A stretch of 53,535 nucleotides of DNA from Pseudomonadota bacterium (GTDB taxonomy: Bacteria > Pseudomonadota > Gammaproteobacteria > Xanthomonadales > Rhodanobacteraceae): assembly GCA_021794575.1 (NCBI GenBank), contig JAJYQO010000051.1:1533-55067 (forward strand), read 5' to 3'. The notes beneath the pieces are model-generated. The model was not told the origin of the DNA. It saw only the letters and a list, made by a program, of their open reading frames with translations, and ran no database searches. Shown piece after piece: positions 31,713 to 41,976 of this stretch. A program made the position numbers and the translations under genes. How positions within the stretch are numbered: the first letter of the stretch is position 1; every line of letters begins with the position of its first letter.

Positions 31713-31730
31713 TCGACTAAAGTCCACTTG
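31713..31730 (+). promoter_or_regulatory. TTCGACTAAAGT motif upstream of acs, candidate CrbR operator
   Basis: TTCGACTAAAGT (31713-31724) lies 101-112 bases before the acs ATG. The porin gene has TTCGACTTAAGT at 99-110 bases before its ATG. A TAGTGT box at 31750-31755 could be the -10 element, which would place the motif over the -35 region, as for an activator. Flanking it are two CTTGGTCG direct repeats (31702-31709 and 31728-31735) spaced 26 bases apart, which could be further binding sites. That CrbR binds here is inference from the neighbouring gene. Confidence 0.5.
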
Positions 31731-31824
31731 GTCGTCGGACTTGCGCGACTAGTGTTGCCTGCTGGGGGCGCGCGTCGCGCATCGACCCCGGCGCTGTGCG
31801 CCAACAGCCGAGAAGGAATACGTC

Positions 31825-33761
<1,937 letters not shown>

Positions 33762-33765
<4 letters not shown>

Positions 33766-34490
33766 GCGGTCCGGCTGCCATGGATCCGGCGCGCGCCGCG
33801 ATGACTAGTGGCGCAACGGTCCCGCGCGAAGTTTTGATCGCTGACGATCATCCGCTGTATCGCGACGCCTTGACCCGCGCCGTGCAGGGCGCATTGCCAG
33901 GCGCGCAGGTGCACGGCGCCGCCAGCGTGCCGTCGCTGCTGGCGCTGATCGAGGCGCATCCGCAGGCCGAGCTGCTGCTGATGGACCTGCACATGCCGGG
34001 CGCGCGTGGCTTCTCGGCGCTGGCGCACATCCGTGGCCAGCATCCCGGGCTGCCGATCATGGTTGTCTCGGCGCACGAGGAGGCGGCAGTGGTGCGCCGC
34101 GCGCTGGCGCACGGCGCCTCCGGTTACCTCGCCAAGTCCGCCGCGGTCGAGGACATCGGCGCGGCGGTGCGCGCGGTACTCGAGGGCGAGCTTTGGGTGC
34201 CGATCGGCGTCGCCGCTGCGCGCGCCGAACTAAAGCCCGATGAAGCCGCCGTGGCCGCGCGACTGGCCGAGCTGACGCCGCAGCAGTTTCGTGTGCTGGG
34301 CATGATTGCCGAGGGCCTGCTCAACAAGCAGATCGCCTACGAGCTGGGTGTCTCCGAGGCGACCATCAAGGCGCACATGACCGCGATCATGCGCAAGCTC
34401 GGCGTGTCTAACCGCACCCAGGTGGCGCTGGCGGCCAGTCAACTGGCGCTGGATCAGGCGCCGTTGCCGGCGATCCCCGAGGACGACTGA
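33762..34490 (+). CDS. crbR: LuxR-family response regulator CrbR
   Basis: The 242-residue product begins at the ATG overlapping the acs stop; in-frame ATGs at 33780 and 33801 are alternatives. The receiver domain has Asp29-Asp... acidic residues ([11 protein letters not shown]), phospho-acceptor Asp75 (LLMDLHMPG) and Lys125 (GYLAKSA). The C-terminal HTH (about 170-235) has the LuxR/NarL signature [22 protein letters not shown]. Known CrbR/ErdR-type regulators activate acs in Vibrio and Pseudomonas with the sensor CrbS. Here acs, crbR and crbS are adjacent, which strongly supports that identity. Its last 37 bases overlap the 3' end of convergent crbS. Confidence 0.9.
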
Positions 34491-37400
34491 AGTACCGCGG
34501 CCTGCGTGTGGCGCCGCGCGCCGTCGCTGCGTGCCCATGCCGCAAGCAGCGCGCGCAACGCCGCCGGGCGCACCGGCTTGAGCAGTACCGGTATGCCGAA
34601 CAGGCGCGCGCGCTGCTTGAGCTCGTCGCCGCCGTCGGCGGTAATCAGCGCTGCCGGCGGCAGATCCGCGAACCTGTCGCGCAGGCGCTGGAGCGCCTGC
34701 AGACCATCGATGCCCGCACCGAGATGGAAGTCGATCAGCAGTAGGTCGGGACGCGACTGCTCCAGCAGGCTCTCGGCGACATCGACGCTGGTCGTCGTAT
34801 GGCAACGCACGCCCCAGCGCGCCAGCAGCGCGGCCATGCCTTCGAGGATGGCGCTGTCGTTGTCGAGGCAGAGCACGTCGAGATCGAGTTTGCCCGCCAT
34901 GGTCGGGAGATCGGCGGCGACGTGCGTGGCGACGGCGCGCGCGCTGCTGCGCGGCACGCCGAGAAAAAATCCGCTGCCGCGACCGGGGGTCGAGGTGAGA
35001 TCGAGCCGGTGACCAAGGATGGCGGCGATGCGCTCGCAGATCGACAGACCCAGCCCCAGCCCGCGCTCACCCCACGGCGATGGCTGATCGAGGCGCTGGA
35101 ATTCGGCAAAGATCAGTTGCTGCTGCTCGGGTGGAATGCCCGGGCCGGTGTCCCAGACCTCGATGCGCAACGCGCCTTCGCGTCGGCGCACGCCCAGCAG
35201 CACTCCGCCGCGCGGCGTATAGCGCAGGGCGTTGGAAAGCAAGTTCTGCACGATGCGGCGCAACAATTGCGGATCGGTTTGCGCCACCAGCCGGGTGTCG
35301 CGCACGCGCAGCTCCAGACCGCGCTGCGCGGCCAGCGTCGCGTACTGCGACTTCAGCGACGCGAACAGCGGTCCCAGCGCCACCGGTCCGATCTCCGGAC
35401 GATAGCGGCCGGCATCGAGGCGCGAGGCATCGAGCAGGCCCTCGAGCAGATCCTCGGCGGCGCGAAAACTGGTTTCGATGCGCTCGGTCAGATGCAGTGA
35501 TTCAGCATCCAGCCCCGGCTGTTGGCGCAGCGCGGCGCTGAACAGCCGGGCGGCGTTGAGTGGCTGCAGCAGATCATGGCCGGTGGCCGCGATGAAACGC
35601 GTCTTCGACTCGTTGGCCACCTCGGCTTCGCGTTTGGCGTGCTCCTGTGCGGCCAGCGCCGCGCTCAGCTGCAGCGTGCGCTCGGTGACGCGCTGTTCAA
35701 GCGTTTCATTGGCTTCGCGTAGCGCTTGCTCTGCCTGCTTGTAGGCAGTGACGTCGGCATACGTAGTGACATAACCACCCGCCGAGAGAGGGATGCCGCG
35801 CATCTCGATCACGCGGCCGTCCGTGCGCACACGCTCGAACACATGCGGCGATCCGGCACGCATGTAACGGATGCGCTTGGCGACGTGTTCGGATACCTCG
35901 CCGGGACCGCATTCGCCGTGCTCGGCGTTGTAACGGATCAGTTCCGCTACCGACTGGCCGACATACACCAGGCCCGGCGGGTAGTCGAACAACTCGATAT
36001 AGCGACGGTTCCAGGCGGCCAAACGCATCTCGGCATCGACCACGCTGACCGCTTGCGCGATATGTTCCAGCGTGGTCGAGAGCAGGCTGCGGTTGAAACG
36101 CAGCTCCTGCGAGGCCTCGTCCAGCAAGGCCAGTACTTCAGCAACGTCGAGGCCACTGCCCGACAACGCCGACATCAGCAGACGCCGCGCCGAGGCCGCG
36201 CCGACTGCACCGGCCAGCACGCGCTCGGTGTGCTGCAGCAGCGCGCGGTCGGCGACCGTGACCGGCGCCAGCGGCGTTTCGCCGCCGGCGTAGTCCTCGA
36301 AAGCGCGCGCTGCGGCACGATCACCGAGGATGCGCTCTGCGATTGCGTAGAGATCTGCGACGGTGATGCGACCACGCCAGTCACGGGCCGAGGACTGCGG
36401 TGTACCGAGTGCAGGTAGATCAATGAAATCCTGTCCTTGCAGGCGATCCTCCAGGCTGGGACGGTATCGCAACGAGACGAACACCAGAGCCGCCACATTC
36501 ACGAGCAACGACCATGCCGTGCCGTGGGTCACCGGATCCCAGCCCGAGAGGTTGAACAGCGCCACCGGCCGCAACCAGCCGATACCGAACGGGCCTGCCT
36601 GCACCCACGTCGCGTCGAACCAGTGCGCCTGCGCCAGCGCCGGCACCAGCAATGTGTAGAACCAGACCGCAAAGCCGCCGATCAGCCCGGCGTAGACGCC
36701 GGCGCGACTGGCGCCGCGCCAGTACAGCGCGGCGATCAGCGCCGGCGCGAGCTGGACCACCGCGGTGAACGACAGCAGGCCCAGCGCCGCGAGATCCTCG
36801 CGGTCGGATAGCCCGCGGTAGTACACGTAGGCGGCGGCGGCCAGCAGCAGGATCGCCAGGCGCCGCACCGCAAGCACCACGCGAGAAAGATCGCCACGCT
36901 GGTCGAGATGCAGCGCACGCACGCGCAGCAGCGCCGGCATCACCAGATCGTTGCTGATCATCGTCGCCAGCGCCACGCAGGCGACGATGACCATGCCCGT
37001 CGCCGCCGAGAATCCTCCGACGTAGGCAAAAATGGCCAGCGCGTGGTTGTTCTGCTGCAGCGGCAGCAGCAGCGACCAGGCATCGGCCTGGCTGCGGTCG
37101 CCGGCCAGCAGCACGTTGCCGGCGGCGGCGATCAGCGGCACCGCCAGCACCACCAGCAGCAGATACGCGGGGAAGATCCGGCGCGCCGTGCGCAGATCGT
37201 CGGGATGCTCTGACTCGACGATGGTCACCTGGAACTGGCGCGGCAGGGTGACGCCGGCGAAGAACGCCAGCAGGCACTGCGCGAGGAAGCCCGGCGGCAA
37301 TCCGTCTCGCGGTACGGCGGCGGCGATCTGCGCGTAGCTCGCGACCAGTCCGGGCCCGTGGCGCAATGCGAACAGCGCCACCGTCAGAAAGGCCAGCAGC

Positions 37401-37996
37401 TTGACCACCGATTCGACCGCGATTGCCAGCATCATGCCGTGGTGATGTTCGGTGGCGTCGATCACGCGGGTGCCGAAGAGGATCGCGAACACCGCTAGCA
37501 GCAGCGCGATCCACAGCGCGCTGTCGGTGATCAGCGCGCCGGACGAGTGACTGCCGGCAAGTACCACCACCGACTGCGACACCGCCTTGAACTGCAGCGC
37601 GATGTAGGGCACCGCGGCGATCACCGCGATCAGGGTGATCAGCGCGGCCAGCCCCGGCGAGCGGCCGAAGCGTGCGGCGATCAGATCGGCGATCGAGGTC
37701 AGATTGCGGCGTTTGGCGATCCGCTGCAATCTTGCCAACAGGCCATGGCCGAACAAGAACAGCAGGATCGGCCCGAGATAGATCGGCAGGAACGCCAGGC
37801 CGCTACGCGCGGCCGTGCCGACGGCGCCGTAAAAGGTCCAGGCCGAGCAGTACACGGCCAACGACAGACTGTAGATCAGCGGCCGCAGCGCGGTGCGCGC
37901 CGGATAGACCGGTCGCCGGTCACCCCACCAGGCCAGCGCGAACAGCAGACCGACATAGGCCAGCGACACCAGCAGCAGTACGCCGCCTGCGATCAT
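34454..37996 (-). CDS. crbS: Solute-symporter-type hybrid sensor histidine kinase CrbS
   Basis: The 1180-residue product fuses about 500 residues of sodium/solute-symporter-like membrane helices to a PAS domain (about 650-760), a coiled coil, a dimerisation domain with His807 (FIAATGHDLLQPLNAAR), an ATPase domain (NALRYTPRGG, DTGPGIP, GLGLGLSI) and a C-terminal receiver with phospho-acceptor Asp1089 (LLLIDFHLG) and a KPVRP lysine. This layout is that of CrbS/MxtR-type kinases, which control acetate use through CrbR and acs. A ribosome site GGAGGGG precedes the ATG. The 3' end overlaps crbR by 37 bases on the opposite strand. Whether the transporter part moves a solute or only senses it cannot be told from sequence. 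Confidence 0.93.
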   Translation of the reverse strand: MIAGGVLLLVSLAYVGLLFALAWWGDRRPVYPARTALRPLIYSLSLAVYCSAWTFYGAVGTAARSGLAFLPIYLGPILLFLFGHGLLARLQRIAKRRNLTSIADLIAARFGRSPGLAALITLIAVIAAVPYIALQFKAVSQSVVVLAGSHSSGALITDSALWIALLLAVFAILFGTRVIDATEHHHGMMLAIAVESVVKLLAFLTVALFALRHGPGLVASYAQIAAAVPRDGLPPGFLAQCLLAFFAGVTLPRQFQVTIVESEHPDDLRTARRIFPAYLLLVVLAVPLIAAAGNVLLAGDRSQADAWSLLLPLQQNNHALAIFAYVGGFSAATGMVIVACVALATMISNDLVMPALLRVRALHLDQRGDLSRVVLAVRRLAILLLAAAAYVYYRGLSDREDLAALGLLSFTAVVQLAPALIAALYWRGASRAGVYAGLIGGFAVWFYTLLVPALAQAHWFDATWVQAGPFGIGWLRPVALFNLSGWDPVTHGTAWSLLVNVAALVFVSLRYRPSLEDRLQGQDFIDLPALGTPQSSARDWRGRITVADLYAIAERILGDRAAARAFEDYAGGETPLAPVTVADRALLQHTERVLAGAVGAASARRLLMSALSGSGLDVAEVLALLDEASQELRFNRSLLSTTLEHIAQAVSVVDAEMRLAAWNRRYIELFDYPPGLVYVGQSVAELIRYNAEHGECGPGEVSEHVAKRIRYMRAGSPHVFERVRTDGRVIEMRGIPLSAGGYVTTYADVTAYKQAEQALREANETLEQRVTERTLQLSAALAAQEHAKREAEVANESKTRFIAATGHDLLQPLNAARLFSAALRQQPGLDAESLHLTERIETSFRAAEDLLEGLLDASRLDAGRYRPEIGPVALGPLFASLKSQYATLAAQRGLELRVRDTRLVAQTDPQLLRRIVQNLLSNALRYTPRGGVLLGVRRREGALRIEVWDTGPGIPPEQQQLIFAEFQRLDQPSPWGERGLGLGLSICERIAAILGHRLDLTSTPGRGSGFFLGVPRSSARAVATHVAADLPTMAGKLDLDVLCLDNDSAILEGMAALLARWGVRCHTTTSVDVAESLLEQSRPDLLLIDFHLGAGIDGLQALQRLRDRFADLPPAALITADGGDELKQRARLFGIPVLLKPVRPAALRALLAAWARSDGARRHTQAAVLQSSSGIAGNGA

Positions 37997-38315
37997 GTCC
38001 CCTCCGTCAATCCCGCTGTTCGCATGCGCCCCGCCTGACGCATTTGACGGTCAGTGTAGTCGCTTCGCCGCGATGGTGGTCCGCGATGACGAGCGGCAGG
38101 AAAGGCGGCTTTCGGCTGCCGAACTTCGGCGCCAATCAGATCCAAGCAAGGGCAGGGATACGAGCGCGCGCAGGGCGCGCGCCGCACTGCGGCAGCCGCC
38201 TGTGCTTCGACTTAAGTGGAATAGCTATCGCGACTTCCGCAACTGATAATTTTCCAATGCTTCGCCGTGAGGTTCATCGCGACAAGCATTACTGCGATCA
38301 TCCGAGGGGATTCCG
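37997..38315. promoter_or_regulatory. Divergent region between crbS and the porin operon
   Basis: These 319 bases separate divergent genes and hold no supported gene. On the porin side are the TTCGACTTAAGT motif and a GATAAT -10 box. On the crbS side, the complement of AGTGTAG (about 38053-38059) could be a TACACT -10 box. The stretch 38100-38190 shows nothing recognisable. Confidence 0.55.
38206..38250 (+). promoter_or_regulatory. TTCGACTTAAGT motif and GATAAT box of the porin operon
   Basis: TTCGACTTAAGT occupies 38206-38217. GATAAT at 38245-38250 matches the -10 consensus in five of six bases. At the -35 position the sequence (TAGCTA) is poor, which suits an activator-dependent promoter with the motif at about -40 to -50. 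The matching acs copy lies at nearly the same distance from its start codon. The two promoters are 6.5 kb apart within one acetate module. Confidence 0.5.
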
Positions 38316-39725
38316 ATGCAGCGTAATCGTCTATTTCTGGCCTTGGCCGTTTGCCTCGGGTTTGCCGCGGCCGGCCCAGTGCTCGCAGCTCCCACCCATA
38401 AGCGCAGCGCAGATCAAGCGTTGCGCGCCTTGATCGACAAGCAGCAGAAGCAGCTTGATCAGCAGCAGCAGGATCTGCAGATGCTGCGCAATCAGCTCAA
38501 GCAACTCGAAGCCGAACAGGCACAGCAGCAGGCCCAGGCCAGCGCTCCGCCTCCGTCCCCGCCTCCGTCCACCCCGCCACAGCCGGCTGCGCCCACCTTC
38601 GTCAGCGCCCCGGGCGTCACCGTGGCTCTGCATGGCTGGATTGACGCAACATTCTTCAACCAGAACCGCTCCTTCGTGTACGGCAATGGTCAGAATGCCG
38701 AATACCCGCTCAAGGGCAGCAATGGCTCGCTCAGCGGCGGCGACGTACGCAACACCCGCTTCTGGCTTGACTTCTCCGGTGCCAAGCTAAGCGGCGGCTG
38801 GAGCGCCGGCGGCCATCTGGAAATGGACTTCTTCGGCGGCAACAACGGCACCAGCGCTTATAGCCAGTCCCAGGAAATCCCGCGTCTGCGCCAAGCCTAT
38901 CTGGTCCTGTCCAACCCGGACTCCGGCAGCACCGTGCAGATCGGCCAGCAGTGGGATCTCCTGCTCGGCAACGTTCCGATCTCGCTGACCCACGTGGCCT
39001 TTCCACTGGGCCTCGGTGCCGGCTGGCTGGGCTGGCGTTATCCCGGCATCGTGTGGATGCAGGATCTCAACCGCGGCAGCGCCGGCCCGCACTGGCGCCT
39101 CGATCTCGGCGCCTTCGAGGGTCACTGGAACGGCCCCGGTGACAACGTCAACTATCTGACCGCCGGCAATGCCGGCTTCCGCCCGCAACTCGAGGCGCGC
39201 CTGCACGTCGACGACGGCAATTGGTCCGCCTATGGCGTCGTCCACTACGCCAAGGTCAGCCTGAGCGGCGTCGGCGGCACCGCCCCCACGCCGATCCGGT
39301 CTAGCATCACCAGCGAAGGCGCCGAGTTCGGTGCCAGCTGGAAACCGGGCTCATGGCTATTCCAGGGCAACGTCTACACCGGCAAAGGCCTGGCTTCGGT
39401 GTTCGGCACCGAGGCCCAGTTCGGCAACATCCAGGAGACTGGCGGTTGGGGTCAGGCCAGCTACTTCTTTACCCCCAACTGGAGCGTCAACGCGTTCTAT
39501 GCCATCGGCAAAAACAACACCAACGACGTGATCACCTGGTTGGGCCACGGTTCCCTGGGCTATCTCAAAAACCGTCAAACCGCGGTCAGCGTGCTCTACA
39601 ACAACGGTCCCTACGGTGTCGGACTCGAGTGGATGCATGATGTCCTCGATTACACCAACACCGGCCTCGATCGAAATTCGATCAGCGGCAACCAGCTGAG
39701 CCTCAGCGGGATATACCGCTTCTGA
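38316..39725 (+). CDS. DcaP-like outer-membrane porin with coiled-coil N-terminus
   Basis: The 469-residue product has a signal peptide (residues 1-24, ending VLAAP), then a Gln-rich coiled coil (about 30-70, KQQKQLDQQQQDLQMLRNQL), a Pro-rich linker and a beta barrel with alternating hydrophobic strands. It ends GIYRF, with the C-terminal aromatic that barrel assembly factors read. The TFFNQNRSF and DVRNTRFWLDFSGA patterns resemble DcaP-type trimeric porins, which take up small dicarboxylates and other acids. In this setting a role in acetate or organic-acid entry is an inference. It starts an operon with the DUF3311 and symporter genes. Confidence 0.85.
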   Translation: MQRNRLFLALAVCLGFAAAGPVLAAPTHKRSADQALRALIDKQQKQLDQQQQDLQMLRNQLKQLEAEQAQQQAQASAPPPSPPPSTPPQPAAPTFVSAPGVTVALHGWIDATFFNQNRSFVYGNGQNAEYPLKGSNGSLSGGDVRNTRFWLDFSGAKLSGGWSAGGHLEMDFFGGNNGTSAYSQSQEIPRLRQAYLVLSNPDSGSTVQIGQQWDLLLGNVPISLTHVAFPLGLGAGWLGWRYPGIVWMQDLNRGSAGPHWRLDLGAFEGHWNGPGDNVNYLTAGNAGFRPQLEARLHVDDGNWSAYGVVHYAKVSLSGVGGTAPTPIRSSITSEGAEFGASWKPGSWLFQGNVYTGKGLASVFGTEAQFGNIQETGGWGQASYFFTPNWSVNAFYAIGKNNTNDVITWLGHGSLGYLKNRQTAVSVLYNNGPYGVGLEWMHDVLDYTNTGLDRNSISGNQLSLSGIYRF

Positions 39726-39731
39726 CGCCCT

Positions 39732-39760
39732 CATGCCGGCCATCCCGCATGGCCGGCATG
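39732..39760 (+). terminator. Intercistronic stem-loop after the porin gene
   Basis: CATGCCGGCCAT (39732-39743) and ATGGCCGGCATG (39749-39760) are exact reverse complements around CCCGC. There is no T-run. It lies 7 bases past the porin stop and 32 before the next ATG. It may stabilise the porin message or partly end transcription, giving more porin than permease. Confidence 0.6.
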
Positions 39761-39791
39761 TCATCCGCGAACTTGAAGAAGGATCCCAGCC

Positions 39792-40010
39792 ATGACGACC
39801 CGTCAATCGTCTTCCGGCATTCACCCGCGCCTGTGGTGGCGGTTGTTGTTGCTGGTGCCGATCATCGCCACCCTTTGGGTGCCTTGGTACAACCACCTGA
39901 ATCCGACTTTCATCGGCATCCCGTTCCTGTACTGGTACCTGCTGATGTGGGTGCCGTTGAGCGCTGTGTGCTCGGCGGTCGTGTATTTCAAGACCCGCGA
40001 CCTGGTCTGA
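39792..40010 (+). CDS. DUF3311 small membrane protein
   Basis: This 72-residue protein has two hydrophobic helices (about 15-32 and 40-64) and the family pattern VPWYNHLNPTFIGIPFLYWYLL. DUF3311 genes commonly sit directly before MctP-like sodium/solute symporters, as here with a 12-base gap, and are thought to act as an accessory subunit. A GAAGGA ribosome site precedes the ATG. The exact role in transport is not established. Confidence 0.9.
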   Translation: MTTRQSSSGIHPRLWWRLLLLVPIIATLWVPWYNHLNPTFIGIPFLYWYLLMWVPLSAVCSAVVYFKTRDLV

Positions 40011-40022
40011 GAGGGGGCCATC

Positions 40023-41621
40023 ATGCAGTGGAGCACACTGATCGTCTTTTTGCTGCTGTTCGTCTTGGTCACCGTGCTCGGTTTCGTCGCCGCCCATTGG
40101 CGCAAGGCCGATCTCAATCAACTGCACGAATGGGGCTTGGGCGGCCGTCGTTTCGGCACTTGGGTCACGTGGTTCCTGTTGGGTGGCGACGTGTACACCG
40201 CGTACACCTTCATCGCCGTGCCCGCACTGGTGTTCGGTGCCGGCGCACTGGGCTTCTTCGCCGTACCCTATACGATCATCGCCTACCCGATCGTGTTCGC
40301 GGTGTTGCCGCGGTTGTGGTACGTGGCGCACAAGCACAACTATGTCACCGGCGCCGACTTCGTGCGCGGCCGCTACGATAGCCCGCTGCTGGGACTTTTG
40401 GTTGCGATCACCGGCATCCTGGCGACCATGCCCTACATTGCCCTGCAATTGGTGGGCATGGAAGTAGTGATCTCGGCGCTCGGTTTTCCAATGAGCGGCT
40501 GGGCCGCCGATTTACCGCTGTTGACGGCCTTCGTGATACTGGCTGCCTTCACCTATACCAGCGGCCTGCGCGCGCCGGCGCTGATCGCGATCATCAAGGA
40601 CAGCCTGGTCTACATCACGGTGATCGCTACGGTGGTGATCATCCCGATGCAACTGGGCGGGTTCGGCAAGATTTTCGCCGCCGTGCCGCCGGCCAAGGTA
40701 CTGCTGGCCGCGCCGGTCGGGCAGAGTCTGGGCATGTACAGCGCATTTGCCACCCTGGCATTGGGTTCGGCTCTGGCATTGTTCATCTATCCGCACGTGC
40801 TGACCGGCGTACTGTCGGCCAAGAACGCACGCACGCTGACCCGCAACATGGCGTTCCTGCCGGCCTACACCCTGGTGCTGGGCCTGCTGGCGCTGCTCGG
40901 CTTCATGGCACTGGCGGCAGGCGTGGACAAGGTTCCGCAATATGCGCCGTTCTTCAAGCAGTACGCCAACAGTTTCGCCGTGCCAGCCCTGCTGATGCAC
41001 AGCTTCCCGGGATGGTTCGTCGGCGTCGGCTTCGCCGCGATCGTGATCGGTGCGCTGGTGCCGGCGGCGATCATGTCGATCGCAGCCTCCAACCTGTGGA
41101 CGCGCAGCATCTACCGCGCCTACATCAACCCGCGCTGCACCGAGGCCCAGGAGGCAAGCCAGGCCAAGCTGGCCTCGCTGGTCGTCAAGTTCGGCGCGCT
41201 GGTGTTCGTGCTGGCGCTACCCGCGACATACGCGATCCAGTTCCAACTGCTCGGCGGCATCTGGATCATCCAGATCCTGCCGGCGCTGGTATTCGGCCTG
41301 TACACACGCTGGTTCCATCGCTACGCGCTGGCGCTAGGCTGGCTGGCCGGCATGACTGCAGGTACGGCGATCGCGGCGCACCTCAAGTTCGCCGGCTCCA
41401 TCTATCCATTGCATGTGTTCGGCTATGCCATTCCAGGCTATGCCGCGCTGTATTCGCTGATCCTCAATATCGCGGTTGCAGCGGCGCTGACCGTCTTGCT
41501 GCGGCTGCTGGGCGTGGCCGGCGGCCAGGATCAGACCACGCCTGGTGATTACCGTGCTGCCGTGCCGGATAGGGATAGCGGGGCCGGCGACGGTCAGATG
41601 GCTGCCCCGCCGACGTTGTAG
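40023..41621 (+). CDS. mctP: Sodium/solute symporter, MctP-like monocarboxylate permease
   Basis: The 532-residue product has about thirteen transmembrane helices with the SSS family fold. Recognisable parts are WGLGGRRFGTWVTWFLLGGDVYTAYTF near the N-terminus, ATMPYIALQLVGM and the central helix GALVPAAIMSIAASNLWTRS. Together with the preceding DUF3311 gene it matches MctP-type importers for acetate, propionate, lactate or pyruvate. A GAGAGGGGG ribosome site precedes the ATG. Neighbouring acs and CrbS/CrbR favour acetate as the main substrate. ActP is a related alternative, but ActP is usually paired with a DUF485 protein, not DUF3311. Confidence 0.85.
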   Translation: MQWSTLIVFLLLFVLVTVLGFVAAHWRKADLNQLHEWGLGGRRFGTWVTWFLLGGDVYTAYTFIAVPALVFGAGALGFFAVPYTIIAYPIVFAVLPRLWYVAHKHNYVTGADFVRGRYDSPLLGLLVAITGILATMPYIALQLVGMEVVISALGFPMSGWAADLPLLTAFVILAAFTYTSGLRAPALIAIIKDSLVYITVIATVVIIPMQLGGFGKIFAAVPPAKVLLAAPVGQSLGMYSAFATLALGSALALFIYPHVLTGVLSAKNARTLTRNMAFLPAYTLVLGLLALLGFMALAAGVDKVPQYAPFFKQYANSFAVPALLMHSFPGWFVGVGFAAIVIGALVPAAIMSIAASNLWTRSIYRAYINPRCTEAQEASQAKLASLVVKFGALVFVLALPATYAIQFQLLGGIWIIQILPALVFGLYTRWFHRYALALGWLAGMTAGTAIAAHLKFAGSIYPLHVFGYAIPGYAALYSLILNIAVAAALTVLLRLLGVAGGQDQTTPGDYRAAVPDRDSGAGDGQMAAPPTL

Positions 41622-41976
41622 CCTGCGACGGTCCACGCCCAGCCGACTGTCCGCCCCGTCAGCCATAAGCGTTGGCGGGGACTCGGTCTGGCGATCACCT
41701 TTCAAGCCATGCGCTATGGGTTCTCGCAAGGCAGGGGCGGGGCGCGAAACTCTCAACACCATCAGCATCGCAGGATGGCTGTGCGAACCGCTAAACTAAT
41801 GGCGGCGGGTGTCCGGGATCGGCCGGCATCCGCGCAGTGCAGCGTGGGGCGCCGGCACGGCGCCCTGCATTTTTGTGGGGTTCGCGTGCCGAAGCAGCTT
41901 CCCCACGCTGTTGCGACGTCGCGCCATGGCATGCGCGGTGGCGCGGGTCAGGTCGGTTCGGTCTCGGATATCAAGC
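41622..41976. other. 355-base intergenic region before ppiD
   Basis: No convincing gene is seen. It contains a stem-loop GGGCGCC/GGCGCCC at 41847-41865 followed by TGCATTTTTG, which is terminator-like for the acetate module. The region after it (41876-41976) should hold the ppiD promoter. I searched for a second tRNA or a copy of the tRNA-Val 3' end that would mark an insertion junction and found neither. Confidence 0.5.
41847..41875 (+). terminator. Terminator-like hairpin between mctP and ppiD
   Basis: GGGCGCC (41847-41853) pairs with GGCGCCC (41859-41865) around GGCAC. Four bases later comes a T-rich run. It lies 226 bases beyond the mctP stop, so it may end a long 3' UTR or attenuate a transcript that enters ppiD. 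Confidence 0.45.

Noticed and set aside
34454-34490. Sequencing error or frameshift at the crbR/crbS ends
   Set aside because: Both frames read through to sensible C-termini, so a true tail-to-tail overlap is the simpler reading.
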